Positions 1-9,295 of a stretch of DNA of 64,000 nt are shown here, piece by piece. The translations under genes and the position numbers were made by a program. Position 1 is the first letter of the stretch. Every line of letters starts with the position of its first letter. Origin of the DNA: GMQP-bins7 sp963776565 (GTDB lineage: Bacteria > Actinomycetota > Thermoleophilia > Gaiellales > Gaiellaceae); contig CAVZNF010000004.1 in assembly GCA_963776565.1 (NCBI GenBank), positions 1-64,000 on the forward strand, written 5' to 3'. The notes beneath the pieces are model-generated. The model did no database searches. It saw only the letters and a list, made by a program, of their open reading frames with translations, and was not told the DNA's origin.

Positions 1-47
1 GTGCCGACATAGGAGCAGCACGCACTGACGTAAGGAGAGAGGAAGCC

Positions 48-773
48 ATGTCCAATACGTTCACAGGAAAGGTCTCGGGCAGGATGTCGTCGCGCGGGTG
101 GGCCATCGCCCTCGGCATCGGCGCCGTCGTGCTCGCTGCGATCCTGCTCGTGGTCTACCTGGATCGCTACCGCGCCCGTGTCGGTGGCAGGAACGCCCCG
201 ACGCCGGTGCTCGTCGCGAATCGGCTCATCCCGACAGGGACGCCGGGCGTCAATTGTCGCGACCAACGCGATGTACACCGCCGACGACGCTTCCCAGGAA
301 GGAAGTCGAGGTCGGAGCGGTTGCGGATCCGTCGTATCTCGCCGGACGCGCAGCGGCCGTCGACATCTTCCCCGGCCAGCAGATCACGTCGACCGACTTC
401 GCGGCAAGCGATACCGCTTCCGTCGACTCGCAGATCACGGGTACGCAGCGCGCGCTCTCGATCTCGATCGACAACGTCCACGGGTCGCTCTCGCAGGTGC
501 AGGTCGGCGACTCGGTCGACGTCTACACGTCGGTCGGCGGCGTCGTGAAGCTGTTCGCGCCGAACGTCAAGGTCCTGACGATTCCGGCCGTCCCCGGCCC
601 GAGCGGTGGCTCGAACCTCGTGCTCCGCATCGAGACGGGCGAGGCGGCGAAGTGGGCTCTACGCGGCCGACAACACGCAGCTCATCTTCGTCCTCCGCCC
701 GGTGGTCGGCGCGAAGCCGACGAAGCCGTCGACAGGCAACTGCAGCTACGGTGCTGAGGTAGAAAGGATCTAG
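48..773 (+). CDS. cpaB: Flp pilus assembly protein CpaB (SAF domain), frame-interrupted
   Basis: CpaB/RcpC is a periplasmic partner of the Tad/Flp pilus secretin. The ATG follows a strong purine-rich ribosome site (AAGGAGAGAGGAAG). A membrane segment lies at residues about 17-37, followed by a SAF-like stretch (APTPVLVANRLIPTGTP) and later blocks such as FPGQQIT and VQVGDSVDVYTS. The coherent protein moves through all three frames, with breaks near 250, 303 and 657. Each break is repaired by removing one G next to another G, which gives about 240 residues ending SYGAEVERI. The family and the position directly before tadZ and tadA make the identity firm. Whether the breaks are real or assembly errors cannot be told here; I favour errors because the sequence on both sides remains well conserved. 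Confidence 0.85.
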
Positions 774-782
774 AGGGAAACG

Positions 783-2012
783 ATGCCGAGCCGCCCGGTA
801 CAAGCACTTCTCGCTGTCGAGCCTGGTGTCGACGCCGAGGACGTGAAGGACTCGCTGCCTGGCGGCGAGGACTTCAACGTCGTCGGTGTCGTCACCGGCA
901 CCGAAGAGGCGCTGTCGTGGCTGCGCGGCGGCATCGCCGATCTGCTCCTCGTCGCCTGCGCCGGCTACTCGGACCGCGCCTTGCTGCTCCTCGACGGAGT
1001 GGCCCGCCAGAACCCCGGGCTGAACGTGATGGTGCTCGGGCACGGGTCGCCCAACGGCTTCCTCAGGCGCGCGTTCGAGGCCGGCGCAGACGACATCGTC
1101 ATGCTCCCGGCGACGCCGGAGCAGATCCGGTTCGAGATCCACAAGCTCATGGCCCGCAAGCAGGGCGCGGATCAGCCCGCAGTGAACGAGAACTCGCGGC
1201 TCGTCTGCGTCCTCGGGCCGAAGGGCGGCACGGGCAAGACGCTGAGCTCGACGAACCTCTCCGTCTGCCTCGCGCAGCGCGGCGAGAAGGTCGCGCTCAT
1301 CGACCTCGACCTCCAGTTCGGCGACGTCGCCCTGTGCCTCGGTCTGCCGCCGGAGAAGACGGTCTACGACCTCGCCCAGTCTCCCGGCGTCCTCGACTGG
1401 GACAAGCTCCAGGCGTTCATGGCGCACCACTCCTCGGGCGTCCACACCCTCATCGCCCCGCGCCGCCCCGATCAGGCGAGCGCCGTCGGCGCCGAGCTCC
1501 TGCGCGAGATCTACTCGATCCTGCGCCAGAACTACGACTGGGTCATCGTCGACACGCCTCCGGGCTTCACGGCCGAGGTCATCACGTCGATCGACCACTC
1601 GACGGACATCGTCATGGTCGGGATGCTCGACTCCCTGTCGCTCAAGAACACGAAGCTCGGCCTCGAGACGCTCGAGCTCATGAAGTACGACACCGACCAC
1701 ATCTACCTGCTGCTCAACCGCGCGCACAGCCGCGTCGGGATCAGCCAGTCGGACGTGGAAGCGGTGCTCGGGCGCACGCCCGACGTCTTCATCCCCTCCG
1801 ACCGCGAGATCCCGCGCACGGTCAACGAGGGAATCCCGATCGTCGTCGCCCGGCCGCAGTCCGAGCCGGCCGAGGCGTTCGGGCGGCTCACCGACCTCCT
1901 CATGGGCGAGCAGGTGCCCGTTCCTGTGTCTGCGGCCGTCCCGGCAATGGCAACTTCCGGCGACGGCTCCGCCGCCCCCTCCCGCCGTCGGCTCTTCGGA
2001 CGAAAGGGCTAA
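783..2012 (+). CDS. tadZ: Tad pilus localisation ATPase TadZ/CpaE
   Basis: This is a 409-residue protein with a receiver-like N-terminal domain (about residues 8-125) and a ParA/MinD-type ATPase domain. The deviant Walker A, GPKGGTGKT, is at about 145-153, a LIDLDLQFGD strand follows, and DTPPGF is the Walker B region. TadZ proteins place the Tad secretion machine at a cell pole or site, and this two-domain order is standard for CpaE/TadZ. The gene sits ten bases after cpaB and four before tadA, so it is almost certainly cotranscribed with them. The C-terminal tail is proline/alanine-rich and ends in a basic RRRLFGRKG. The reading frame is intact. Confidence 0.93.
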   Translation: MPSRPVQALLAVEPGVDAEDVKDSLPGGEDFNVVGVVTGTEEALSWLRGGIADLLLVACAGYSDRALLLLDGVARQNPGLNVMVLGHGSPNGFLRRAFEAGADDIVMLPATPEQIRFEIHKLMARKQGADQPAVNENSRLVCVLGPKGGTGKTLSSTNLSVCLAQRGEKVALIDLDLQFGDVALCLGLPPEKTVYDLAQSPGVLDWDKLQAFMAHHSSGVHTLIAPRRPDQASAVGAELLREIYSILRQNYDWVIVDTPPGFTAEVITSIDHSTDIVMVGMLDSLSLKNTKLGLETLELMKYDTDHIYLLLNRAHSRVGISQSDVEAVLGRTPDVFIPSDREIPRTVNEGIPIVVARPQSEPAEAFGRLTDLLMGEQVPVPVSAAVPAMATSGDGSAAPSRRRLFGRKG

Positions 2013-2015
2013 TCC

Positions 2016-3358
<1,343 letters not shown>

Positions 3359-3362
<4 letters not shown>

Positions 3363-5254
3363 AGCGCGGCCTGCGGACTGACGATTGCGAGCGCGGCGGT
3401 TGCCGCGCTCGCTCTGCCCACCCTCGCCCTGGGGCAGAGCGCGCGGCGCCGAAGCTGAGCGAGTCGACGACGTCGGGGTTCCCGGACAAGGCGTACATCG
3501 TCGCGCTCCGACAAGACACGGCCGCTGAACACCTCGCAGGTCAGCGTCACCGAGAACGGCCAGCCGGTCGTCGGCCTTGCCGTCGCTCCGCCCGGCGGCT
3601 CGAAGAGCGGCGCGATCCTGCTCGTCGACGCGTCGAACAGCATGAAGGGCGCTCCAATTCAGGGTGCGACGGTCGCAGCCCGTGCATTCCTCACCGAGCG
3701 GAAGAGCGACCTGCCGGCCGCGATCATCGCCTTCAACCCGAACGTCGAGACCCTCTCGGACTTCACCACGAACAAGGCGGATCTCGCTGCGGCGGTCGCG
3801 AAGACGCCCGCCACGGCCGAGGGAACCCACATCTACGACGCTCTCATCGAAGCCGCGAACAAGGCGAAGGATCAGGGACTCGAGCGAACGACGGTCGTCC
3901 TCCTGTCCGACGGCGCGAACTACGACACGAGCAACTTCCAGCCTCGCTGAGGCCCTGAGCCGCGTTGAAGGAAGCCAACGTCCGTGTCATCTCGATCGGA
4001 CTCAAGTCCGATCAGTACACGCCGGAGACGCTCAAGACGCTCGCGAGGCGCACGAACGGGTCGTACATCGAAGCAGACAACCCCGCAGCACTCGAGCAGA
4101 TCTACAAGGAGATCGGGCAGCAGCTCTCGCAGCGAGTACGAGCTCACCTACCGCTCGCTGCTCCCGCCCCAGCAGAAGGCCGTCGTCCTCGTGAAGGTCG
4201 CGGGCCTGGCGCCCGCGACGGCCAAGTACACGACCCCGGCGCTCGATCTCACGCCGCAGGGGACCTTCGAGACGACGCTGGATCGACGACGTCATCACGT
4301 CGCCGTGGCTGATGATCTTCGTGATCGTCTCGGTTCTCGCGCTCATCTGCTTCGCGATCTTCTCTCGGCGGTCGACGTCCGCAACCGCTCGCTCCGGCGG
4401 CGCATGGCGCAGTACGTCACGGTGCCGAGCGAGGAAGAGTCGCGGCTGCGCCGTGCCGAGGTCTCGCCGATGCTCGCCGACACCGCCCAGCGCACCGTCG
4501 GCGGTCAGCGCTGGTGGCAGCGGTTCGAGACGGATGTCGAGCTCGCCGGCTTCAACCTCTCGCCGCTCGCGATCGCGGGCTGGACGATCGTCGGCGGCAT
4601 CGTCGCCTCGATCGTCGGGCGCGATCATCTTCCAGTCGCTCTGGGGCCTGCTCATCGGTCTCGCAGCGCCGTTCGTGACGCGGTGGTTCGTGTCGCGCCG
4701 GGTCTCGAAGATGCGGAGGGCATTCGAGGAGCAGCTCGCCGACAACCTCGACGTGCTCGCGGGCGCGATGCGCACCGGCCACTCGACCATGGGCGCCCTC
4801 AGCGTGATGGTCGACAGCGCGATCGAGCCATCGAAGACCGAGTTTCGCCGCGTGCTCCAGGACGAGCAGCTCGGCGTCCCGCTCGACGACGCCCTGATGG
4901 TGATGGCCCGCCGCATGCAGAGCCAGGACGCCGAGCAGATCGCACTCGTCATGCGCCTCCAGCGCGAGGCCGGCGGTAACACGGCCGAAGTGCTCGACCG
5001 AGTCGCCGAGGTCATCCGCGGCCGGATGGAGCTACGGCGCCTCGTCGACGTGCTGACGGCTCAGGCCCGTATCTCTCGCTGGATCCTCACCGGCCTGCCG
5101 ATCTTCGTCCTCCTCGCGCTCATCTTCACGGGCGGCGACTATCTCCAGCCGATGCTCGACTCGCTCGTCGGCAAGATCGCACTCGTCGTCGGAGGCGATC
5201 ATGGTGATGATCGGCTCGTTCTGGATCAAGCAAATCGCGAAACTGGACGTGTGA
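3359..5254 (+). CDS. tadB: VWA domain-TadB fusion (type II secretion F domain), frame-interrupted
   Basis: Joining the frames gives one protein of about 630 residues. It has a signal peptide (LTIASAAVAALALPTLALGQ), a conserved SVTENGQPVVG block, and a von Willebrand A domain with a MIDAS-like start (LLVDASNSM) and a later VVLLSDGANYD. A membrane helix at about 4308-4365 (WLMIFVIVSVLALICFAIF) leads into a TadB/GspF module ending SFWIKQIAKLDV. I see no stop codon between the VWA and TadB parts once single extra bases are removed near 3376, 3520, 3936, 3969, 4135, 4282, 4623 and 5203. The breaks near 3440 and 4370 need two bases. TadB is an inner-membrane platform of the Tad machine. An extracytoplasmic VWA domain on it suggests a binding or force-sensing role, which is inference. 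Two separate genes remain possible if the frame repair is wrong. Confidence 0.78.
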
Positions 5255-5255
5255 C

Positions 5256-6176
5256 ATGGGTATCGGGCTGATCGCAGTCGCAGGCGTGCTGCTCCTCGGA
5301 GCGGGCGTCATGATCCTCGTCGTCAACCTCGGCAAGTCGCGGGGCTCGTCGGCGACGATCGACCAGATCCAGACGTACGGCTACGTCGCCGAGACGACCG
5401 GCGGCTCGGAGACGGAGTCCGCTGCGCGCCGACCGATCGACTCGCTCGCAGGACCGCGTCGGCGACTGGGTCGCGCGTCGCTCTGGACCGCTTCGGCGAG
5501 GAGAAGATCCGCGACAAGCTCGATCTCCGCCGGCATGTACGGCACGACGCCGCGCAAGATTCTCGGCTACCAGGTCATCTGCGCGATCGTGTTCTCGCTC
5601 GTCGTCCTCTGGCTCATTCCCGCGATGGGTGGCTCGCTGATCTTCGCCGTCGTCGTCGCCGTCGCCGCAGGTGTCGGCGGCTGGTTCGCTCCGACGTACT
5701 ACGTCGAGCTCAAGCGACGCGAGCGCATGGAGAAGATCGACAAGCAGATGCCGGACATGATCGACCTCCTCGTCGTGACGATCGAGGCCGGTCTCGGAAT
5801 CCTCGCGTCGATGCGCGTCGCGTCGGAGAGCATGGCCGACCCGCTCGGCCAGGAGCTCCGCCTCACGCTGCAGGAGCAGCGGATGGGACTCTCCGTCGGT
5901 CAGGCGATCGAGAGCCTCGGCCGACGCGCGGACGCGCCGAACATGCGCATCTTCGTTCGCGCCATCACACAGGGCGAGCGCCTCGGCGTCTCGATCGGAA
6001 CCACGATGCGGAACCTCTCGCTCGAGATGCGCAAGCGGCGCAGGGCGATGGCCGAAGAGCGAGCGCAGAAGATGCCGATCAAGATGCTCTTCCCGCTGAT
6101 CTTCTTCATCTTCCCAGCGCTGTTCATCGTGATCCTGACGCCGATGATCATCGGCATCGTCGACGCGCTCGGCTAG
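5256..6176 (+). CDS. tadC: Tad pilus inner-membrane protein TadC (type II secretion F domain)
   Basis: The second platform protein of the Tad machine, 306 residues. An N-terminal helix (LIAVAGVLLLGAGVMILVV) is followed by a linker, paired helices near residues 107-150, the conserved cytoplasmic F domain (KQMPDMIDLLVVTIEAGLG, then QGERLGVSIGTTMRNLS), and a C-terminal hydrophobic pair ending IIGIVDALG. The frame is open from end to end, yet the stretch at about 5447-5525 encodes nonsense. Reading it through the other two frames gives DRVGDWVARR and RFGEEKIRDKL, which fit TadC linkers. Three +1 insertions in about 75 bases therefore cancel out. The gene starts one base after the tadB stop. Confidence 0.9.
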   Translation: MGIGLIAVAGVLLLGAGVMILVVNLGKSRGSSATIDQIQTYGYVAETTGGSETESAARRPIDSLAGPRRRLGRASLWTASARRRSATSSISAGMYGTTPRKILGYQVICAIVFSLVVLWLIPAMGGSLIFAVVVAVAAGVGGWFAPTYYVELKRRERMEKIDKQMPDMIDLLVVTIEAGLGILASMRVASESMADPLGQELRLTLQEQRMGLSVGQAIESLGRRADAPNMRIFVRAITQGERLGVSIGTTMRNLSLEMRKRRRAMAEERAQKMPIKMLFPLIFFIFPALFIVILTPMIIGIVDALG

Positions 6177-6185
6177 GAGGCACCC

Positions 6186-6968
6186 GTGGCGACACTGACG
6201 CTCCGCCGGGAAGACGGTCGGATCGTCTGCGAGCGCGTCGTCGTGGCCGACCGCGCGCATCGCCGCATGCGAGGGCTGCTCGGTCGCAAGTATCTCCGGC
6301 AAGGCGAGGGGATGGTGCTGAGGCCGGGCTGGAGCATCCACACCGCGTTCATGCGCTTTCCCATCGACGCGGTCTTCCTCGACGCCGACCAGGTCGTCAT
6401 CAAGATCGAGCACGAGGTCGGGCCCTGGCGCACCGTCTCATGCCGCGGCGCGCGCGAGGTGGTCGAGCTCCCGGCGGGGGAATCCCGGCGGCGTGGACTC
6501 GAGGTCGGCGACCGCGTAGCGTGGGCCTCGCGAAGCGCAGCGGACGCGCGCGTCGACCGTGGCGCCGTGACATACGACGGCGGCGAAGACGAGCCACGAG
6601 CCCGCGTCCTCGTGGCAAGCAGCGATCCCCGCTTTCTACGCCTCGCGCGTTTCCTGCTCGGCGGGCGTGACTTCGAGGTCGAAGAGCTGACGACCCCCGA
6701 GCGCCTCCCCGATGCCGTGCTCGAGCCGAGCATCGACATCGCCGTGCTCGACGGTGGTGAAGCGGTGGCCGACGCATTTCGGACCGCAAATGCAGCGCGC
6801 GCCCGTCGACCGGAGGTTCCCGTGGTCATCGCCGCGGACACTGGCGGAAAGAGCCCGTCCGGCGTGCGTGTGTTCGATCGCTGGAACGAGACCGAGGAAC
6901 TCCTCGAAGACGTCGAACGCCTCCTCTCCGACCGCCTCGCGGGAGTGGCTCCTCCGGCACGGAGCTAG
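6186..6968 (+). CDS. DUF192 domain fused to a receiver-like domain
   Basis: The GTG start is preceded by AGGAGG. Residues about 1-115 are a DUF192 (UPF0127) domain: RMRGLLGRKYL, then GMVLRPGWSIHTAFMRFPID, then VVELPAG. DUF192 has no firmly known biochemical role but often sits beside actinobacterial Tad clusters. After an acidic linker, residues about 137-255 (RARVLVASSDPRFLRLARFL, then IDIAVLDGG) look like a receiver fold with a degenerate first acidic pair, so phosphorylation is uncertain. There is no signal peptide or membrane helix, so the protein should be cytoplasmic. It follows tadC by nine bases and is probably the last gene of the pilus operon. Confidence 0.75.
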   Translation: MATLTLRREDGRIVCERVVVADRAHRRMRGLLGRKYLRQGEGMVLRPGWSIHTAFMRFPIDAVFLDADQVVIKIEHEVGPWRTVSCRGAREVVELPAGESRRRGLEVGDRVAWASRSAADARVDRGAVTYDGGEDEPRARVLVASSDPRFLRLARFLLGGRDFEVEELTTPERLPDAVLEPSIDIAVLDGGEAVADAFRTANAARARRPEVPVVIAADTGGKSPSGVRVFDRWNETEELLEDVERLLSDRLAGVAPPARS

Positions 6969-7046
6969 CGGATGCGAGGGGATCGCGAAATGGCAGGAGA
7001 GTTGCATTCGTGCGGGAAACCACGAAGATGAGGCCGTAACACACGC

Positions 7047-8498
7047 ATGACCGAGGCAGGCACGCACATCGGGTCGGGAGGGCCGGTACCCCTCCCCCGC
7101 TCGCTGCCCTCGGAGCGTCCCGCCTATCGCGGGCCCGAGGCGCGGCTCGAGCGCCTGCACGCCTATTTCCTCGAAGGCTGCACGGACGAGATCAGGCCCG
7201 TGCTCGAGTCCGTGCTGGGCGACGCGCGACGCGTTCACGCCGGCTACGACGACGACGAGGTCGGCGACGGCCTCGCGTCCGTCTGGTACGCAGCGACCGC
7301 CATCGTCGAGCTGGGTGCCGCCCTCGAGCTCGACGACGCCGACGTGCGCGGTGCAGGCGCGGCGATCGCCGAGGCCTGCGCGCTGCCGCTGTCCGCCGCT
7401 CGGTACGTCCTCTTCCGCGAGGTCGTCGGAAGCCCGCGGCTGCTCGAGCTTCCGCCTCTCGTCGCGATCGAGCTGCAGCTCGGGCTCCTGCTCGGGCTCG
7501 ACGTGCTCGCCGACGTCTCGCTCTGGACTCGAACCTCGTCAGGGCTCGAGTGCATCGTCGCGCTGGGCGCCGACGTGCGGCCGAGCCGACGCGTTCGCGC
7601 CGAGGCGAAGGCGACCCTTCGAGGGCGCTCGCGTCTCTCTCTTCTCGGCGGCTCGCAGCTGCGCGCCGCGCCCGTGCTCCGCTTCGGCGAGGCGTTCGCG
7701 GCCGTCGTGGGACGCATCGGATCGGTGGAGCAGAGCGTGGCCGACGCGTACCTCAGCGAGACGGCGGCGGCGTTGAGCCCGGTCATCGAGCGCGAGCGCT
7801 TGCTCGAGCACTCGGCAAGCCGTGAACGCACGTTGATCGCGTCGGCCGAGCGCCGGTTGATGCGGCTCGGCTTCGACCTGCACGACGGGCCGATCCAGGA
7901 CGTGCTCGCGCTGGCCGGAGACGTCCAGCTCCTTCAGAAGCAGGTGTACCCGTTCATCCTCGAGGACTATCGAGAGCAGGCGCATGGCCGCTTCGACGAC
8001 CTGTCGGGTCGCTTGGTGGAGCTCGATCGCCAGCTCCGCGAGATCGCGCACTCGCTCGAGACGAAGAGCGTCATCTCACGTCCTCTCGGGGAGATCCTCC
8101 ATCGCGAGATCGACACCTTCGCGGAGCGCACGGGGATCCAAACGGAGCTCGAGATCCGTGGCGACCCGGACTCGCTGTCCTCCGCGCAGCGCATCACCGT
8201 CTTCCGCGCGATTCAAGAGGCACTCGCGAACGTGCGCGAGCACGCCGGCGCGACGCACGTGACGGTGCGCGTCCGTGCGCGCCGAAGCGCGATCGAGCTT
8301 CAGATCGTCGACGACGGGATGGGCTTCGAGGTGGAGCGCGCCCTCGCCAAGGCAGCGCAGCGCGGCCGTCTCGGCCTCGTCGGCATCGGCGAGCGCGTCC
8401 ACATGGTGGGCGGCACGTTCGAGCTCGAGAGCCAACCGGGCGGCCCGACGACGCTCAAGCTCACGCTCCCGCGCTGGGAGCCCCTCAGGTCGAGCTAG
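7047..8498 (+). CDS. Soluble sensor histidine kinase (HisKA_3/NarL type)
   Basis: This 483-residue kinase has no membrane helix. Residues about 90-250 form a GAF-like sensory region. The dimerisation/phospho-acceptor helix carries DLHDGPIQD, with the probable phosphorylated His at about 271. The HATPase domain has the N box ALANVREHAG and glycine boxes VDDGMGF and RLGLVGIGERV. This is the LiaS/NarX-like class, which pairs with NarL-type response regulators; no such regulator lies beside it, so its partner is elsewhere. It lies 78 bases after the DUF192-receiver gene and may sense a cytoplasmic signal linked to the pilus operon. That link rests on position only. A run of hairpins follows the stop. 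Confidence 0.85.
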   Translation: MTEAGTHIGSGGPVPLPRSLPSERPAYRGPEARLERLHAYFLEGCTDEIRPVLESVLGDARRVHAGYDDDEVGDGLASVWYAATAIVELGAALELDDADVRGAGAAIAEACALPLSAARYVLFREVVGSPRLLELPPLVAIELQLGLLLGLDVLADVSLWTRTSSGLECIVALGADVRPSRRVRAEAKATLRGRSRLSLLGGSQLRAAPVLRFGEAFAAVVGRIGSVEQSVADAYLSETAAALSPVIERERLLEHSASRERTLIASAERRLMRLGFDLHDGPIQDVLALAGDVQLLQKQVYPFILEDYREQAHGRFDDLSGRLVELDRQLREIAHSLETKSVISRPLGEILHREIDTFAERTGIQTELEIRGDPDSLSSAQRITVFRAIQEALANVREHAGATHVTVRVRARRSAIELQIVDDGMGFEVERALAKAAQRGRLGLVGIGERVHMVGGTFELESQPGGPTTLKLTLPRWEPLRSS

Positions 8499-8504
8499 CC
8501 CGCA

Positions 8505-8570
8505 GGCTGGGAATCCGCAGAAGCGGATCCCCAGCCGCGAAGATCCCTGAAGCGGCCGCTTTCGCGGCCG
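8505..8570. repeat. Two consecutive hairpins downstream of the histidine kinase
   Basis: The first inverted repeat, GGCTGGGAATCCGC then GCGGATCCCCAGCC, forms 13 pairs with one A/C mismatch and an AGAA loop (8505-8536). The second, CGGCCGC-TTTC-GCGGCCG, is a perfect seven-pair stem (8553-8570). Neither is followed by a T run. They may protect the 3' end of the kinase transcript or help termination together with the third hairpin. Confidence 0.6.
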
Positions 8571-8606
8571 GTCGCAGCTCAGGATGTAGTCCGCTCACTC
8601 TCAAAC

Positions 8607-8636
8607 GATGAAGGAGGCCTCTCGACCTCCTTCATC
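8607..8636. terminator. Bidirectional terminator between converging genes
   Basis: A perfect 11-base-pair inverted repeat, GATGAAGGAGG then CCTCCTTCATC, has an eight-base loop and is followed by TCTTCC on the plus strand. It lies between the kinase gene (plus) and the secreted repeat protein (minus), where a shared terminator is expected. Confidence 0.75.
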
Positions 8637-8694
8637 TCTTCCCCCTACCGCCGCAACCGGTGCCGCCGCCCCGTTGCGGATCCTGTGAGTCAGC

Positions 8695-9152
8695 TCACGA
8701 CGAGCTCTTGGCCTTCGCGAGCTTGCGAGACGCACTTGCCGAAGGCGTTCGCCTTGTTCTTGGTTCGGTGCCGTACTTCTGTCTTGAACGCGGCGATGGG
8801 TCGAGTGCGTCGCGCTCCTTCTTGCACTTCTTCGCGGCGTTCTCCTTGGCCTCCTGCGTCGCCTCGGCCTCGTCCTCGGCCTTAGCTTCGCCATGCGCCG
8901 AGACGCACTTGCCGAATGCGTTCGGCTTGTTCTTGTTCGTCCCGTACTGCGCCTTGAAGCGGCGATGCCGCATCGTTCGTTCCGCGCGCTCCTTGCACTT
9001 CTTGGCGGCGTTCTTGCTCCGCGGACTGACCAGGCGCAGCGGCGCTGTTGCCCGGGCTCTCCGGCTTGCCCTTGTCGGCCGGCGGGACCGCAAGGGCCGT
9101 CGGCACGGCGAGGGTGAGGAACACAGCTACGAACGATCAGTATTCGAGGCAT
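8695..9152 (-). CDS. Secreted protein with NAFGKCVS repeats, frame-interrupted
   Basis: Joining frames on the minus strand gives a protein of about 150 residues. A signal peptide (MPRILIV then AVFLTLAVPTALAVP) is followed by a Gly/Pro-rich linker and two copies of a unit of roughly 45 residues. Each unit has NAAKKCK, a charged helix, a YGT-containing turn and NAFGKCVS, with one Cys near each end, so each repeat probably closes one disulfide. Single extra bases explain most frame changes, for example a T in the signal peptide region. Similar repeats occur, as I recall, in secreted proteins of Thermoleophilia, without a known function. The start is the ATG at the high-coordinate end. I found no nearby partner gene. 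Confidence 0.65.
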
Positions 9153-9295
9153 GTCTGGTCTCGTCTCTGTCGAGGAGGACGTTCTCGTCCGGCATAGGAG
9201 AAGACGCCAGGACTGGCGTGATCTTGCGCCGGAGAGTGTTAAGAATTCGTGAGGTGGGTTGCGAGCAACTCGCGCAGCTGACGACGGTTCAAGTC

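Noticed and set aside
8660..9295. N-terminal extension of the sigma factor gene
   Set aside because: The frame is open, but this part is antisense to the secreted repeat protein and has no sigma-like sequence; the ATG at 9296 fits region 2 spacing.
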